From contig JBDHUJ010000043.1 in NCBI GenBank assembly GCA_039809105.1, forward strand, positions 1-10,466: a stretch of DNA of 10,466 bases. The letters run 5' to 3'. The notes under the pieces are model-generated. The model was not told where the DNA came from and ran no database searches. It saw only the letters and a list, made by a program, of their open reading frames with translations. This DNA comes from JBDHUJ01 sp039809105 (GTDB lineage: Bacteria; Patescibacteriota; Saccharimonadia; Saccharimonadales; UBA4665). Positions 5,210-10,466 of this stretch are shown here, in pieces; position 1 is the stretch's first letter, and each line of letters starts with the position of its first letter. The position numbers and the translations under genes are program-made.

Positions 5210-6715
5210 ATGAAAGATACCGAAAACCAACACGCGCACGGCGCAAAATACGGGCACGAGACGTGGATTGATGATGTAGCCAGCAAAGATATACAGATAG
5301 AACACGGCGAAATCCACGTCGTAGAAGAAACACGGAAAGAAAAAAAGAAACATTGGCTGCGGAACCGCGTGACGGTCTTTGGCCTGGCGAGTTTGGTCGT
5401 GGCGGTCGTGGGCTGGCTTGTCGCCGGCGTGTTTTTATCGGAGGTCAGCATCGGCGGCGAAACCGTCTCGGCCCACCAGTCCGACGCAGCGCTGCAGAGT
5501 ATAGTCAAACAACAGGCCGCTGCGTATAAACTGACAATCAGCTACCCCGACGGTTCGAAAAAGAGCTTCTCGCTCGCCGACATGGGGTTGAGCGCCGATG
5601 CTGCAAAAACCGTTCATACCATCCGCGTGCACAACCACGCGCTTTCCAACCGGCTCGCCTGGTGGCGGCCCGCGCCAGCTAACCTGGTATTGGTGAGCAA
5701 TGACGCCGAACGGAACAGTTTCCTTGCCACGCAAGCGACTGTTACCATTCAGCCTGCCACCGATGCCACACTGTCTATTCAAGATGGCGTGGTGAAGATA
5801 ACCGATAGCACCGCCGGCAAACACAACGGTCTGAAGGACCCGGTCAACACGCTCGAAGCGGCGGCCAGCGGCATGCAGACCAAGCCCTTGCAGCTGCAAG
5901 CACTATCGACGCGTCCGGCCATAACCGCGGCCCAGCTGGCCCCGTACCAGGAAAAGCTCAAAGGCATACTGAACCAATCCGTAAGCTTCACCATAGGTGC
6001 CAAACAGTTCCAGCCCACCGTGGCCGATAAATCCGACTGGGTGGAGATATCGCTGAAAAAAGATGGCAAGAGAATCGACGTGACCGTAAACGACGGCAAA
6101 GTGCTGGCATACATAGATACGATTGCGAAACCATACATCGACCCACCGCGCTCACGGATAGAATTCAACCGCGAAGACGGCACGTTCGTGGTGCTGGACA
6201 AAGGCGTCGCGGGGACCGACGTTATCGACAAGTCGAAAATCGCCGCACAGGTTACCAAAGACCTGCTGGCTGGCAAGGCGGTCAAACAGACGCTCGAAAT
6301 ATCTCAGGCCGATTTCAATACGGTCAGTGCCGACGATTATGACAAATGGATAGAAGTCGACCTGACGACCAAGCGCATGTACGCCTACGAAAAGAGCACG
6401 ACGGTCAAAACCTTTCTGGTCTCGGCGGGTGCGCCCGCCACGCCGACGGTCACCGGCCAGTACAAAATCTATTCCAAAGTCGTGCAACAGGACATGACCG
6501 GCCTGAACGCCGACGGCAGCAGCTACTTCCAGCCCAACGTCTCGTGGATAAACTACTTCTACCGTGACTACGCCATCCATGGCAACTACTGGCGGCCGCT
6601 GAGCTACTTCGGCAACATAAACAGTTCGCACGGCTGTGTCGGACTGCCGAACACCGAGGCCCGCTGGGTCTACGACTGGGCACCCATCGGCACCCCCGTC
6701 ATTGTTCACACTTAA
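5210..6715 (+). CDS. Membrane-anchored L,D-transpeptidase (YkuD) with N-terminal extracytoplasmic domains
   Basis: Expected to cross-link peptidoglycan stem peptides (3-3 links) or attach proteins to the wall, outside the membrane. 501 residues. Residues 1-50 are a charged cytoplasmic tail, acidic then very basic (TRKEKKKH); one membrane helix spans about 54-76; the rest is outside. About 80-375 form a repetitive beta-rich region resembling the putative peptidoglycan-binding domains found in Gram-positive-type L,D-transpeptidases; that assignment is tentative. The YkuD domain (about 380-501) ends with IHGN (His457) and SHGCVGLPN (His474, catalytic Cys476), the full HGN...SHGC signature. Such carbapenem-tolerant cross-linking enzymes are typical of Actinobacteria and Saccharibacteria. 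The gene has its own extended -10 promoter and lies between the 104-bp palindrome and a convergent small gene. The first ATG of the frame is used; a later start would remove the cytoplasmic tail. No catalytic residue is missing. Confidence 0.92.
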   Translation: MKDTENQHAHGAKYGHETWIDDVASKDIQIEHGEIHVVEETRKEKKKHWLRNRVTVFGLASLVVAVVGWLVAGVFLSEVSIGGETVSAHQSDAALQSIVKQQAAAYKLTISYPDGSKKSFSLADMGLSADAAKTVHTIRVHNHALSNRLAWWRPAPANLVLVSNDAERNSFLATQATVTIQPATDATLSIQDGVVKITDSTAGKHNGLKDPVNTLEAAASGMQTKPLQLQALSTRPAITAAQLAPYQEKLKGILNQSVSFTIGAKQFQPTVADKSDWVEISLKKDGKRIDVTVNDGKVLAYIDTIAKPYIDPPRSRIEFNREDGTFVVLDKGVAGTDVIDKSKIAAQVTKDLLAGKAVKQTLEISQADFNTVSADDYDKWIEVDLTTKRMYAYEKSTTVKTFLVSAGAPATPTVTGQYKIYSKVVQQDMTGLNADGSSYFQPNVSWINYFYRDYAIHGNYWRPLSYFGNINSSHGCVGLPNTEARWVYDWAPIGTPVIVHT

Positions 6716-6722
6716 CTATATT

Positions 6723-6738
6723 CCTAAGTAGGCTTAGG
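6723..6738. terminator. Short hairpin between convergent genes
   Basis: CCTAAG/CTTAGG stem with loop TAGG, in the 28-base gap between the L,D-transpeptidase stop and the convergent small gene's stop. Being symmetrical it could act for both, but neither side has a proper T-run. Confidence 0.3.
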
Positions 6739-6743
6739 CAGAA

Positions 6744-7028
6744 CTATTCGGTGGCGCCGGTGCGGAAAAGGTGCCACATTTTTTTGGGTGCGGCACGCCA
6801 GCCGCTTTGTTTCGCGGTACGTATTGCCACCGAACCGGCCAACCAGATTCCCACCAGCCCTATCAAGGTCTGGACTCCCCACACCGCCAGCCGAAAAGTC
6901 TCAGATGCATGTTCGCTGGTAAGCTTGCCGTTGTCGTGCGCGATGATGAGCACGACCTGCGCAACTGGCAGCCACGACACTGCTATCAGTACAATCCCCG
7001 CCCGCAACCGAAAAAGACCATTTTTCAT
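6744..7028 (-). CDS. Small two-helix membrane protein of unknown function
   Basis: A 94-residue protein with two membrane helices (about 10-30 and 48-68), a short polar loop between them (HDNGKLTSEHASETF), and a basic C-terminal tail rich in Trp, Lys and Arg (RTAKQSGWRAAPKKMWHLFR). I do not recognise the family. Its reality rests on the coherent hydrophobic pattern and on a TGG-extended -10 (TATGAT) exactly six bases before the ATG, the same leaderless design as several other genes here. It begins just past the terminator of tRNA-Arg, on the same strand, and converges on the L,D-transpeptidase with a 28-base gap. The opposite strand also has open frames of similar length, but they lack comparable start signals. 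Confidence 0.65.
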   Translation of the reverse strand: MKNGLFRLRAGIVLIAVSWLPVAQVVLIIAHDNGKLTSEHASETFRLAVWGVQTLIGLVGIWLAGSVAIRTAKQSGWRAAPKKMWHLFRTGATE

Positions 7029-7034
7029 ACACTA

Positions 7035-7043
7035 ATCATACCA
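7035..7043 (-). promoter_or_regulatory. Extended -10 promoter of the small two-helix protein, leaderless geometry
   Basis: On the minus strand TGG-TATGAT (7043-7035), then six bases (tagtgt), then ATG at 7028. The region where a -35 would sit lies in the tRNA terminator stem and does not resemble TTGACA. The T-run of that terminator touches this promoter. Confidence 0.55.
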
Positions 7044-7069
7044 AAAGAGACGTCATTTCTGACGTCTCT
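7043..7069 (-). terminator. Intrinsic terminator of tRNA-Arg
   Basis: On the minus strand a perfect 10-bp stem (AGAGACGTCA/TGACGTCTCT) with a GAAA tetraloop is followed by TTT, 13 bases past the tRNA's CCA end. The T-run is found only in the minus direction, which assigns it to the tRNA. Confidence 0.75.
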
Positions 7070-7082
7070 CGTAATTTCAAAT

Positions 7083-7159
7083 TGGTACACCCGATACGAT
7101 TCGAACGTACGACCTTTGGTACCGGAAACCAACGCTCTATCCAGCTGAGCTACGGGTGC
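7083..7159 (-). tRNA. tRNA-Arg, anticodon CCG, CCA end encoded
   Basis: The minus strand folds as a complete cloverleaf. The acceptor stem is GCACCCG/CGGGTGT (one G-T pair at position 1), followed by A and an encoded CCA. The D arm contains AGCTCAGCTGGATAGAGC, the anticodon stem is TTGGT/ACCAA with loop TTCCGGT, and the T loop is GTTCGAATC. The anticodon CCG reads CGG. It is 77 bases long including CCA and its own terminator follows. A weak upstream -10 (TAATAG, 7178-7173) is possible. A broken copy of its 5' half lies 55-147 bases upstream. Confidence 0.95.
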
Positions 7160-7213
7160 TTACAATGGTGAACTATTAAAATTCGTGCGGGTTTTCTGGG
7201 CTAGCGGACGGTT

Positions 7214-7306
7214 TGGATAGAGCGTTCCGCTATTTCTATCTACCGGCTTCGCCTTGGCCAGCTGACCTGTCCGCCCTGGCGGCCGGCCAGGCGGGGCTAC
7301 GGGTGC
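7214..7306 (-). repeat. Scrambled tRNA-Arg 5' fragment containing a GC-rich palindrome
   Basis: On the minus strand, 7306-7296 repeat the first 11 bases of the adjacent tRNA-Arg (GCACCCGTAGC). 7265-7258 continue with the next eight (TCAGCTGG). The two parts are split by 30 bases (7266-7295) that form a near-perfect hairpin (CCGCCTGGC with GCCAGGGCGG). A further tRNA piece, TGGATAGAGCGTT, appears in the opposite orientation at 7214-7226. That piece can pair with TCTATC at 7235-7240 to form another small hairpin. This cannot make a working tRNA. It looks like debris of a duplication, inversion and insertion next to the intact gene. Confidence 0.6.
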
Positions 7307-7394
7307 ATGGATGGTAATTATACCTTATAAAATAGGTTATTAACAGATGTGATTGGCGAACCCGGCTGAATATATGGTTCGGTAGCATCTTGGT

Positions 7395-7456
7395 GTCATT
7401 CTGAGCAACGCGAAGAAGCTGTTTTCGATAAAATTCTTCGCGTTGCTCAGAATGAC
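7395..7456. repeat. Perfect 23-bp inverted repeat, MITE/REP-like
   Basis: The arms 7395-7417 and 7434-7456 are exact inverted copies, beginning GTCATTCTGAGCAACGCGAA on the left, around a 16-base centre that itself pairs TTTT with AAAA. The text closely resembles a palindromic intergenic repeat I have seen in many unrelated bacterial genomes (GTCATTCTGAGC...GAAGAAT). It lies just after the GH25-like gene and could protect or end its mRNA, but there is no T-run after it. No clear target-site duplication flanks it. Confidence 0.85.
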
Positions 7457-7479
7457 GCGTGATAGTAGTCCGGAGAAAC

Positions 7480-8307
7480 TTACCGGAGGAAGCTGGCGTC
7501 AAATGAGTTGAGGTCGACGTTTATACCGTTAAAGGTATATTCGAACATCTGCTGGATGCCGACGCGCATGGTCGTGCTGGTGTTCCAGCCGCCGTATTTG
7601 ACCGGGGTGGGCGAAAGTATATTGGCCTGCCAGGTGCTGAAATTTACAGTCGAAGTGTCGGTATCCCACAGTGGTACATCAGAAAAACTAGTGTCGTTGC
7701 CGCCCTGCACGCCGGACCACATGCCCGAGTCGCTGTAAATTATGGGCCGTACTCCCATGGCCGTTACGCCGTCGACCATGGCACGGGTGACGGGGACGCC
7801 CGGGTCGGTTTCGACATCGAGTGCAAAGAATTGCAGCTGGTTTTGGTACTGCCCGGCGGCCAAAATGCCATTGTGCCAGCACGATGGGTCGCGGGTGTAA
7901 GCGCCGACTTTCAGGCCGGCTGCCAGGGCTTTTTGAATCTGTGGTTGCGCCTGAGACCACGCATTGCAGGTACCCCAATCGGTCATATTGAGTACGTAGA
8001 GTCGTATACCTGCGTTGTAGGCTTGCACGAACCAGTTGGCGTCATTGATGGTGTTGGCCGAGTCGAACGCTTTGACCGAACTGGTCGCCATCGAACCGGT
8101 GTTAAACTTGACCGCCTGGCCAGTGGTGGCGCCGGTATCACTGACTTTTGTGGCGTTGCCACTGAGCGTGCCGCTGGCGGCAGTGAACGAGGCGGTGTTG
8201 GTGGCGGCCCGCGAAATCGCCAGACTGTACACACCTACGCCTGCGACTGTGGCTACAAGCACATAAGCGAAAACTCGTCGCCGAAATATGGATAAAACAG
8301 TATGCAT
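7480..8307 (-). CDS. Secreted GH25-like (lysozyme-type) glycoside hydrolase candidate
   Basis: Probably acts outside the cell on peptidoglycan. The 275 residues start with a basic end (FRRR) and a hydrophobic segment (12-32) ending ISRAA, a signal peptide or anchor. Residues 35-70 are a Gly/Ser/Thr-rich module (ASGTLSGNATKVSDTGATTG). From about 78 a TIM-barrel-like domain follows: AFDSANTIN (Asp82), GIRLYVLN, LKVGAYTRDP, FFALDVET (Asp164, Glu166), VRPIIYSDSGMW, and a closing IQQMFEYTFNGINVDLNSFD. The DxE after FFAL, the Asp near the start and the closing DVDLN-like text fit GH25 muramidases; a DUF1906-type domain is the alternative. Cys114 and Cys143 could pair. A TTG at 8352 would overlap the -10 and add 15 residues before the signal segment, so I chose the ATG at 8307, with a weak GGAAAA ribosome site. 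It is divergent from the patatin gene. Host-wall attack by an episymbiont is conceivable but inferred. Confidence 0.75.
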   Translation of the reverse strand: MHTVLSIFRRRVFAYVLVATVAGVGVYSLAISRAATNTASFTAASGTLSGNATKVSDTGATTGQAVKFNTGSMATSSVKAFDSANTINDANWFVQAYNAGIRLYVLNMTDWGTCNAWSQAQPQIQKALAAGLKVGAYTRDPSCWHNGILAAGQYQNQLQFFALDVETDPGVPVTRAMVDGVTAMGVRPIIYSDSGMWSGVQGGNDTSFSDVPLWDTDTSTVNFSTWQANILSPTPVKYGGWNTSTTMRVGIQQMFEYTFNGINVDLNSFDASFLR

Positions 8308-8340
8308 TTTTATTTTCCAAGCCAAGCTATATATGTATTG

Positions 8341-8349
8341 ACTATAGCA
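8341..8349 (-). promoter_or_regulatory. Extended -10 promoter of the GH25-like gene
   Basis: On the minus strand TGC-TATAGT (8349-8341). Predicted start near 8334 gives a 27-base leader before ATG 8307. The surrounding 12-mer TTGTGCTATAGT is identical to that of the ThrRS leader promoter (151-162). No good -35 is seen at the usual spacing. Confidence 0.6.
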
Positions 8350-8401
8350 CAATTACGCTCATCGTAATGTACGATAAACCAGCAGCTTGTCATGGCGGAC
8401 G

Positions 8402-8410
8402 TGCTACTAT
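8402..8410 (+). promoter_or_regulatory. Extended -10 promoter of the patatin gene, leaderless geometry
   Basis: TGC-TACTAT (8402-8410), then six bases (cggact), then ATG at 8417, placing the predicted +1 on the start codon. The only TTG-like hexamer, TTGTCA at 8387, is too close (12 bases) to act as a normal -35. Confidence 0.6.
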
Positions 8411-8416
8411 CGGACT

Positions 8417-9403
8417 ATGGATGAAAATTCGAGCACAAGCCCGACCGATACGCACGTAAAAAAGGCCGACCTGGTTCTGGAGGGCGGCGGTGTGCGCGGA
8501 ATCGGCCTGGCAGGAGCGATTACGGTATTGACAAAAGAAGGATACGAATTCCAGCGCGTTGCCGGCACCTCTGCCGGCGCGATAGTCGGTTCGCTGATTG
8601 CGGCTGGCTGCACGAGCGACCGTATTCTCGAGATAATGAACGGGCTCGACTACCGCAATTTCCGTGACCCGACCTTGCTGACTCAACTGGGAGCAGTGGG
8701 CAAGTTCGCGTCGCTGCTCGTCGACAACGGCTTGTACAAAGGCGATTTTCTGCGCACCTGGATAGCTGGCCATTTGGCGGACTGCGGCGTAAAAACCTTC
8801 GGCGACCTGAAACTGACGAGTCCCGAATACGCACACTTGCCCGAAAGCCAGCGCTACAAACTCGTCGTCGTAACGGCCGATTTGTCGAAGGGGCAGATGG
8901 TCTACTTGCCGTGGGACTACGAAAAATACGGGTTGAACCCAGACGAGCAGCCGGTTGCCGAAGCCATCCGTAGCTCCATGTCCATACCGTTCTTCTTCAA
9001 GCCGGCGCACATAGATAAAAATACGTTCGTGGATGGCGGTATGCTTTCGAACTTTCCGGTCGACATCTTCGACTCGACCGCCGACTGGCCGACGTTTGGA
9101 ATCAAGCTTTCCGCCAAAGAAGCCGCGCTGCAGATTTCGCGCAAAATAACCGGCCCGCTGAGCCTGGCGACAGCACTGTTCGCGACGCTGACGAACGGCC
9201 AGGACCAGCGGCACTTGGACAACCCGGCGACCATCGCCCGCACCATCTTCGTCGATACCGGCAAGATTCAATCCATAGACTTCGACATTACCAAAGAGCA
9301 GCAGGCGCTTTTGTTCGCGAACGGCCAAAAATCCGCCACCAAATTCCTAACCACCTGGGACTTCGCCCGCTACAAGCACGACTTCCCCCACGGTGATGAG
9401 TAA
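8417..9403 (+). CDS. Patatin-like phospholipase/acyl hydrolase
   Basis: Likely hydrolyses acyl esters of phospholipids or other lipids using a Ser-Asp dyad. The 329 residues carry every patatin hallmark: the oxyanion-hole loop GGGVRG (23-28), the nucleophile elbow GTSAG (Ser52), and the dyad Asp in VDGGMLSNFPVD (Asp206), preceded by RSSMSIPFFFKP. No signal peptide or membrane helix is visible, so it is probably cytoplasmic or peripheral; a bacterial secreted-effector role cannot be excluded because some patatins (ExoU type) lack classical signals. A TTG at 8387 would extend it by ten residues, but those overlap the promoter; the ATG at 8417 has the six-base -10 spacing and is preferred. It is divergent from the GH25-like gene, sharing 109 bp. 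Together with cls it suggests phospholipid turnover, possibly of host-derived lipids, which is an inference. Confidence 0.92.
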   Translation: MDENSSTSPTDTHVKKADLVLEGGGVRGIGLAGAITVLTKEGYEFQRVAGTSAGAIVGSLIAAGCTSDRILEIMNGLDYRNFRDPTLLTQLGAVGKFASLLVDNGLYKGDFLRTWIAGHLADCGVKTFGDLKLTSPEYAHLPESQRYKLVVVTADLSKGQMVYLPWDYEKYGLNPDEQPVAEAIRSSMSIPFFFKPAHIDKNTFVDGGMLSNFPVDIFDSTADWPTFGIKLSAKEAALQISRKITGPLSLATALFATLTNGQDQRHLDNPATIARTIFVDTGKIQSIDFDITKEQQALLFANGQKSATKFLTTWDFARYKHDFPHGDE

Positions 9404-9464
9404 AAAGGTTCAGGCCTCAACGTGCAATACTAATGAACATTTCTAATCGGCTCCCGTAAGGGTG

Positions 9465-9482
9465 TATACTGCACGCAAAGGA
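9465..9482 (+). promoter_or_regulatory. -10 box and ribosome-binding site of the DUF1345 gene
   Basis: TATACT (9465-9470) with a weak TTCTAA (9441-9446) 18 bases upstream. Predicted start near 9477. AAAGGA (9477-9482) lies six bases before ATG 9489. These signals make the in-frame GTG at 9462, which overlaps the -10, an unlikely start. Confidence 0.5.
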
Positions 9483-9488
9483 CACTGC

Positions 9489-10136
9489 ATGGCACGAACA
9501 CGCGACAAAACTGTAACCGCCGGAACCCGCCTGGTCGTCATAACCGTGGTTGGTCTGGCGGTGGGTGCGCTGGTAGGCGGTTCCGGCGCCCGGCTGTATG
9601 CGCCGCTGGCCGGCTGGATAGCCGCGGCACTGTTGTTTGTCGCTTGGACGCTACTGACTGTTTTGCGCTTCGGCGCAGCCGAAACCCGTGCGCATGCCTT
9701 GCGCGAAAACCCTATCCGCCCGTTGGCCGACGCACTGCTGCTCACCGCTAGCCTGGCCAGCCTGGTGGCGGTTGGGTTCCTGGTATTCCATGCTTCGCAC
9801 AGCACTGGCGCGGACAAAGCGCTCGACATCGGCCTCGGTTTCTTGGGCGTCGTGGTTTCGTGGGCGGCGGTACACACCACGTACATGCTCAAATACGCCC
9901 GGCTGTACTACGGCAAACCCGAAGGCGGCATAGATTTCAACCAGACAACCGGTCCGCGCTACATGGACTTCGCTTACTTGGCGTTCACGGTCGGCATGAC
10001 CTACCAAGTTTCCGACACGGCCGTCAGTACCAAAGAAATCCGCGTCACCATTCTCAAACAGGCACTCCTGTCGTTTGTCTTCGGCACCGTCATCATTGCT
10101 ACCACCATCAACGCCCTCGCCAGCCTCTCGAATTGA
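9489..10136 (+). CDS. DUF1345 family integral membrane protein
   Basis: A 215-residue membrane protein with helices at about 14-30, 38-60, 81-101, 115-135, 160-176 and 190-212. The conserved C-terminal half is characteristic of DUF1345: SWAAVHTTYMLKYARLYY, GGIDF, then YMDFAYLAFTVGMTYQVSDT, then LKQALLSFVFGTVIIATTIN. Function is not established for the family; some description as a putative channel-like membrane protein exists, but nothing in this sequence proves it. The length is the usual 200-230. I start it at ATG 9489 because AAAGGA lies at ideal spacing and the promoter's -10 overlaps the alternative GTG. It ends with TGA one base from the stop of a convergent small gene, so the two 3' ends must overlap in transcription. 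Confidence 0.88.
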   Translation: MARTRDKTVTAGTRLVVITVVGLAVGALVGGSGARLYAPLAGWIAAALLFVAWTLLTVLRFGAAETRAHALRENPIRPLADALLLTASLASLVAVGFLVFHASHSTGADKALDIGLGFLGVVVSWAAVHTTYMLKYARLYYGKPEGGIDFNQTTGPRYMDFAYLAFTVGMTYQVSDTAVSTKEIRVTILKQALLSFVFGTVIIATTINALASLSN

Positions 10137-10137
10137 G

Positions 10138-10335
10138 TTAGCGATTCTGCAGCAGTGTCAGACCGGCGAGAATCAGCAGGGTAAGCACGGCCAATCCAAG
10201 GAGGCAGACAGCGAGCGCTATGCCGAGCGGTAGCGCGTCCGGGGTTTCTACCCCGAAGTACGCATCGCCAACTACGAGAGCAACAGGTGCAAGCAGCCAA
10301 CAGGCCACGACCTTTATATAGTGCGATAGCTTCAT
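10138..10335 (-). CDS. Small two-helix membrane protein of unknown function
   Basis: A 65-residue protein with two hydrophobic helices (about 8-24 and 36-62) joined by GDAYFGVETPDALP, and a basic end (LLQNR). I do not recognise it. The frame stays open upstream to the window edge, but the only ATG, GTG or TTG in reach is the ATG at 10335. It has TATACT exactly six bases before it, the leaderless design seen elsewhere. The gene is convergent with the DUF1345 gene with a one-base gap, and follows the tail of another gene on its own strand by about 32 bases. Its similarity in layout to the 94-residue protein at 6744-7028 (two helices, basic tail) is general, and I see no sequence likeness. Confidence 0.6.
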   Translation of the reverse strand: MKLSHYIKVVACWLLAPVALVVGDAYFGVETPDALPLGIALAVCLLGLAVLTLLILAGLTLLQNR

Positions 10336-10341
10336 AACCTC

Positions 10342-10347
10342 AGTATA
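10342..10347 (-). promoter_or_regulatory. -10 box of the 65-residue gene, leaderless geometry
   Basis: TATACT on the minus strand (10347-10342), six bases (gaggtt), then ATG at 10335. No recognisable -35. The gaggtt could alternatively serve as a weak Shine-Dalgarno of an upstream-started mRNA, though it would sit too close to the ATG. Confidence 0.5.
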
Positions 10348-10367
10348 CAGGGCAATCGCATATGCCC

Positions 10368-10466
10368 CTACATCCCCAGTAGATACTCCATGTATGCTGT
10401 ACTCCTGCCCGCTTTCTTCAGGCTGGCCTTTATGCCTATCTTCCTCACTTTGTCTCCCCGGACTAC
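10368..10466 (-). CDS. C-terminal tail of an unrecognised protein (partial at window edge)
   Basis: An open frame enters from the right edge on the minus strand and ends at TAG (10370-10368). Its 32 residues are basic and helix-like (GDKVRKIGIKASLKKAG, ending AYMEYLLGM). I do not recognise the family. A second minus frame is also open here and runs into the 65-residue gene, so the assignment of this frame is uncertain; its protein-like composition and clean stop 32 bases before the next start favour it. Confidence 0.4.
   Translation of the reverse strand, partial: VVRGDKVRKIGIKASLKKAGRSTAYMEYLLGM

Larger units (their letters stand above)
7160..7479. other. 320-bp gene-free region upstream of tRNA-Arg
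   Basis: No convincing coding frame. It holds the presumed tRNA-Arg promoter region (7160-7200), the tRNA-like debris (7214-7306), an AT-rich stretch (about 7311-7350) with no pattern I recognise, and the perfect inverted repeat (7395-7456). It also carries the 3' end of the GH25-like transcript. Confidence 0.6.

Noticed and set aside
7214..7306. A second functional tRNA gene
   Set aside because: The matching pieces are interrupted and in mixed orientation; no acceptor, anticodon or T stem can be completed.
7395..7456. Simple intrinsic terminator of the GH25-like gene
   Set aside because: There is no T-run after the hairpin on the minus strand, and the long exact arms are more typical of a repeat element.
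8308..8352. TTG start at 8352 for the GH25-like protein
   Set aside because: The codons overlap the TATAGT -10 and add residues ahead of a well-formed signal segment.
8387..8416. TTG start at 8387 for the patatin
   Set aside because: It overlaps the TACTAT -10, and the ten added residues are not part of the patatin fold.
9462..9488. GTG start at 9462 for the DUF1345 protein
   Set aside because: It overlaps the TATACT -10; ATG 9489 has AAAGGA at good spacing.
10336..10466. N-terminal extension of the 65-residue protein to the window edge
   Set aside because: The frame is open, but it has no usual start codon in this stretch and its residues look non-coding (charged, Gly/Gln/Ser-rich), whereas the ATG at 10335 has a -10 at the recurrent spacing.
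1..10466. Prophage, plasmid or defence island
   Set aside because: No integrase, transposase, capsid, replication, toxin-antitoxin or nuclease gene is visible, and the genes are housekeeping or envelope types.

Overview
The window looks like chromosome from a member of Candidatus Saccharibacteria (TM7) or a close Patescibacteria relative. This is an inference from gene content: a secreted GH25-like protein with a Gly/Ser/Thr-rich N-terminal module of a kind I associate with that group, an archaeal-type ThrRS core, small unlinked membrane-protein genes, and promoters built for leaderless mRNAs. UGA works as a stop here (the genes ending at 3683 and 10136), so the UGA=Gly code of Gracilibacteria/Absconditabacteria does not apply. 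I see no integrase, phage gene, transposase or CRISPR array.

Layout. 1-113: tail of an unrecognised gene. 134-1675: a threonyl-tRNA synthetase-like gene preceded by a promoter, a 16-codon leader peptide with three consecutive Thr codons, and a strong terminator hairpin, which together form a probable Thr attenuator. 1679-3151 (minus): cardiolipin synthase, convergent with the ThrRS gene. 3225-3683: a five-helix membrane protein of DUF6790 type, divergent from the synthase gene. 3783-4982: glutamate dehydrogenase with its own promoter, a palindrome and a textbook Shine-Dalgarno. 5002-5140: terminator and a 104-bp imperfect palindrome. 5210-6715: membrane-anchored L,D-transpeptidase. 6744-7028 (minus): small two-helix protein. 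7083-7159 (minus): tRNA-Arg(CCG). 7160-7479 has no gene but holds a scrambled tRNA-Arg fragment with a GC-rich palindrome inside it and a perfect 23-bp inverted repeat. 7480-8307 (minus): secreted GH25-like muramidase candidate. 8417-9403: patatin-like lipase, divergent from it. 9489-10136: DUF1345 membrane protein. 10138-10335 (minus): small two-helix protein. 10368-10466 (minus): tail of another unrecognised gene.

Most genes are single transcription units with their own promoter, in divergent or convergent pairs. The common theme is the cell envelope: phospholipid synthesis, lipid hydrolysis, peptidoglycan cross-linking, peptidoglycan cleavage and several integral membrane proteins. Glutamate dehydrogenase and the ThrRS/tRNA-Arg genes are the metabolic and translational exceptions.

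Two signals stand out. The first is the Thr-codon leader peptide and terminator ahead of an archaeal-type ThrRS that lacks an editing domain and has lost its zinc cysteine. The second is a recurrent start-site design: in six separate places a -10 hexamer ends exactly six bases before the ATG, so transcription should begin on the start codon itself.
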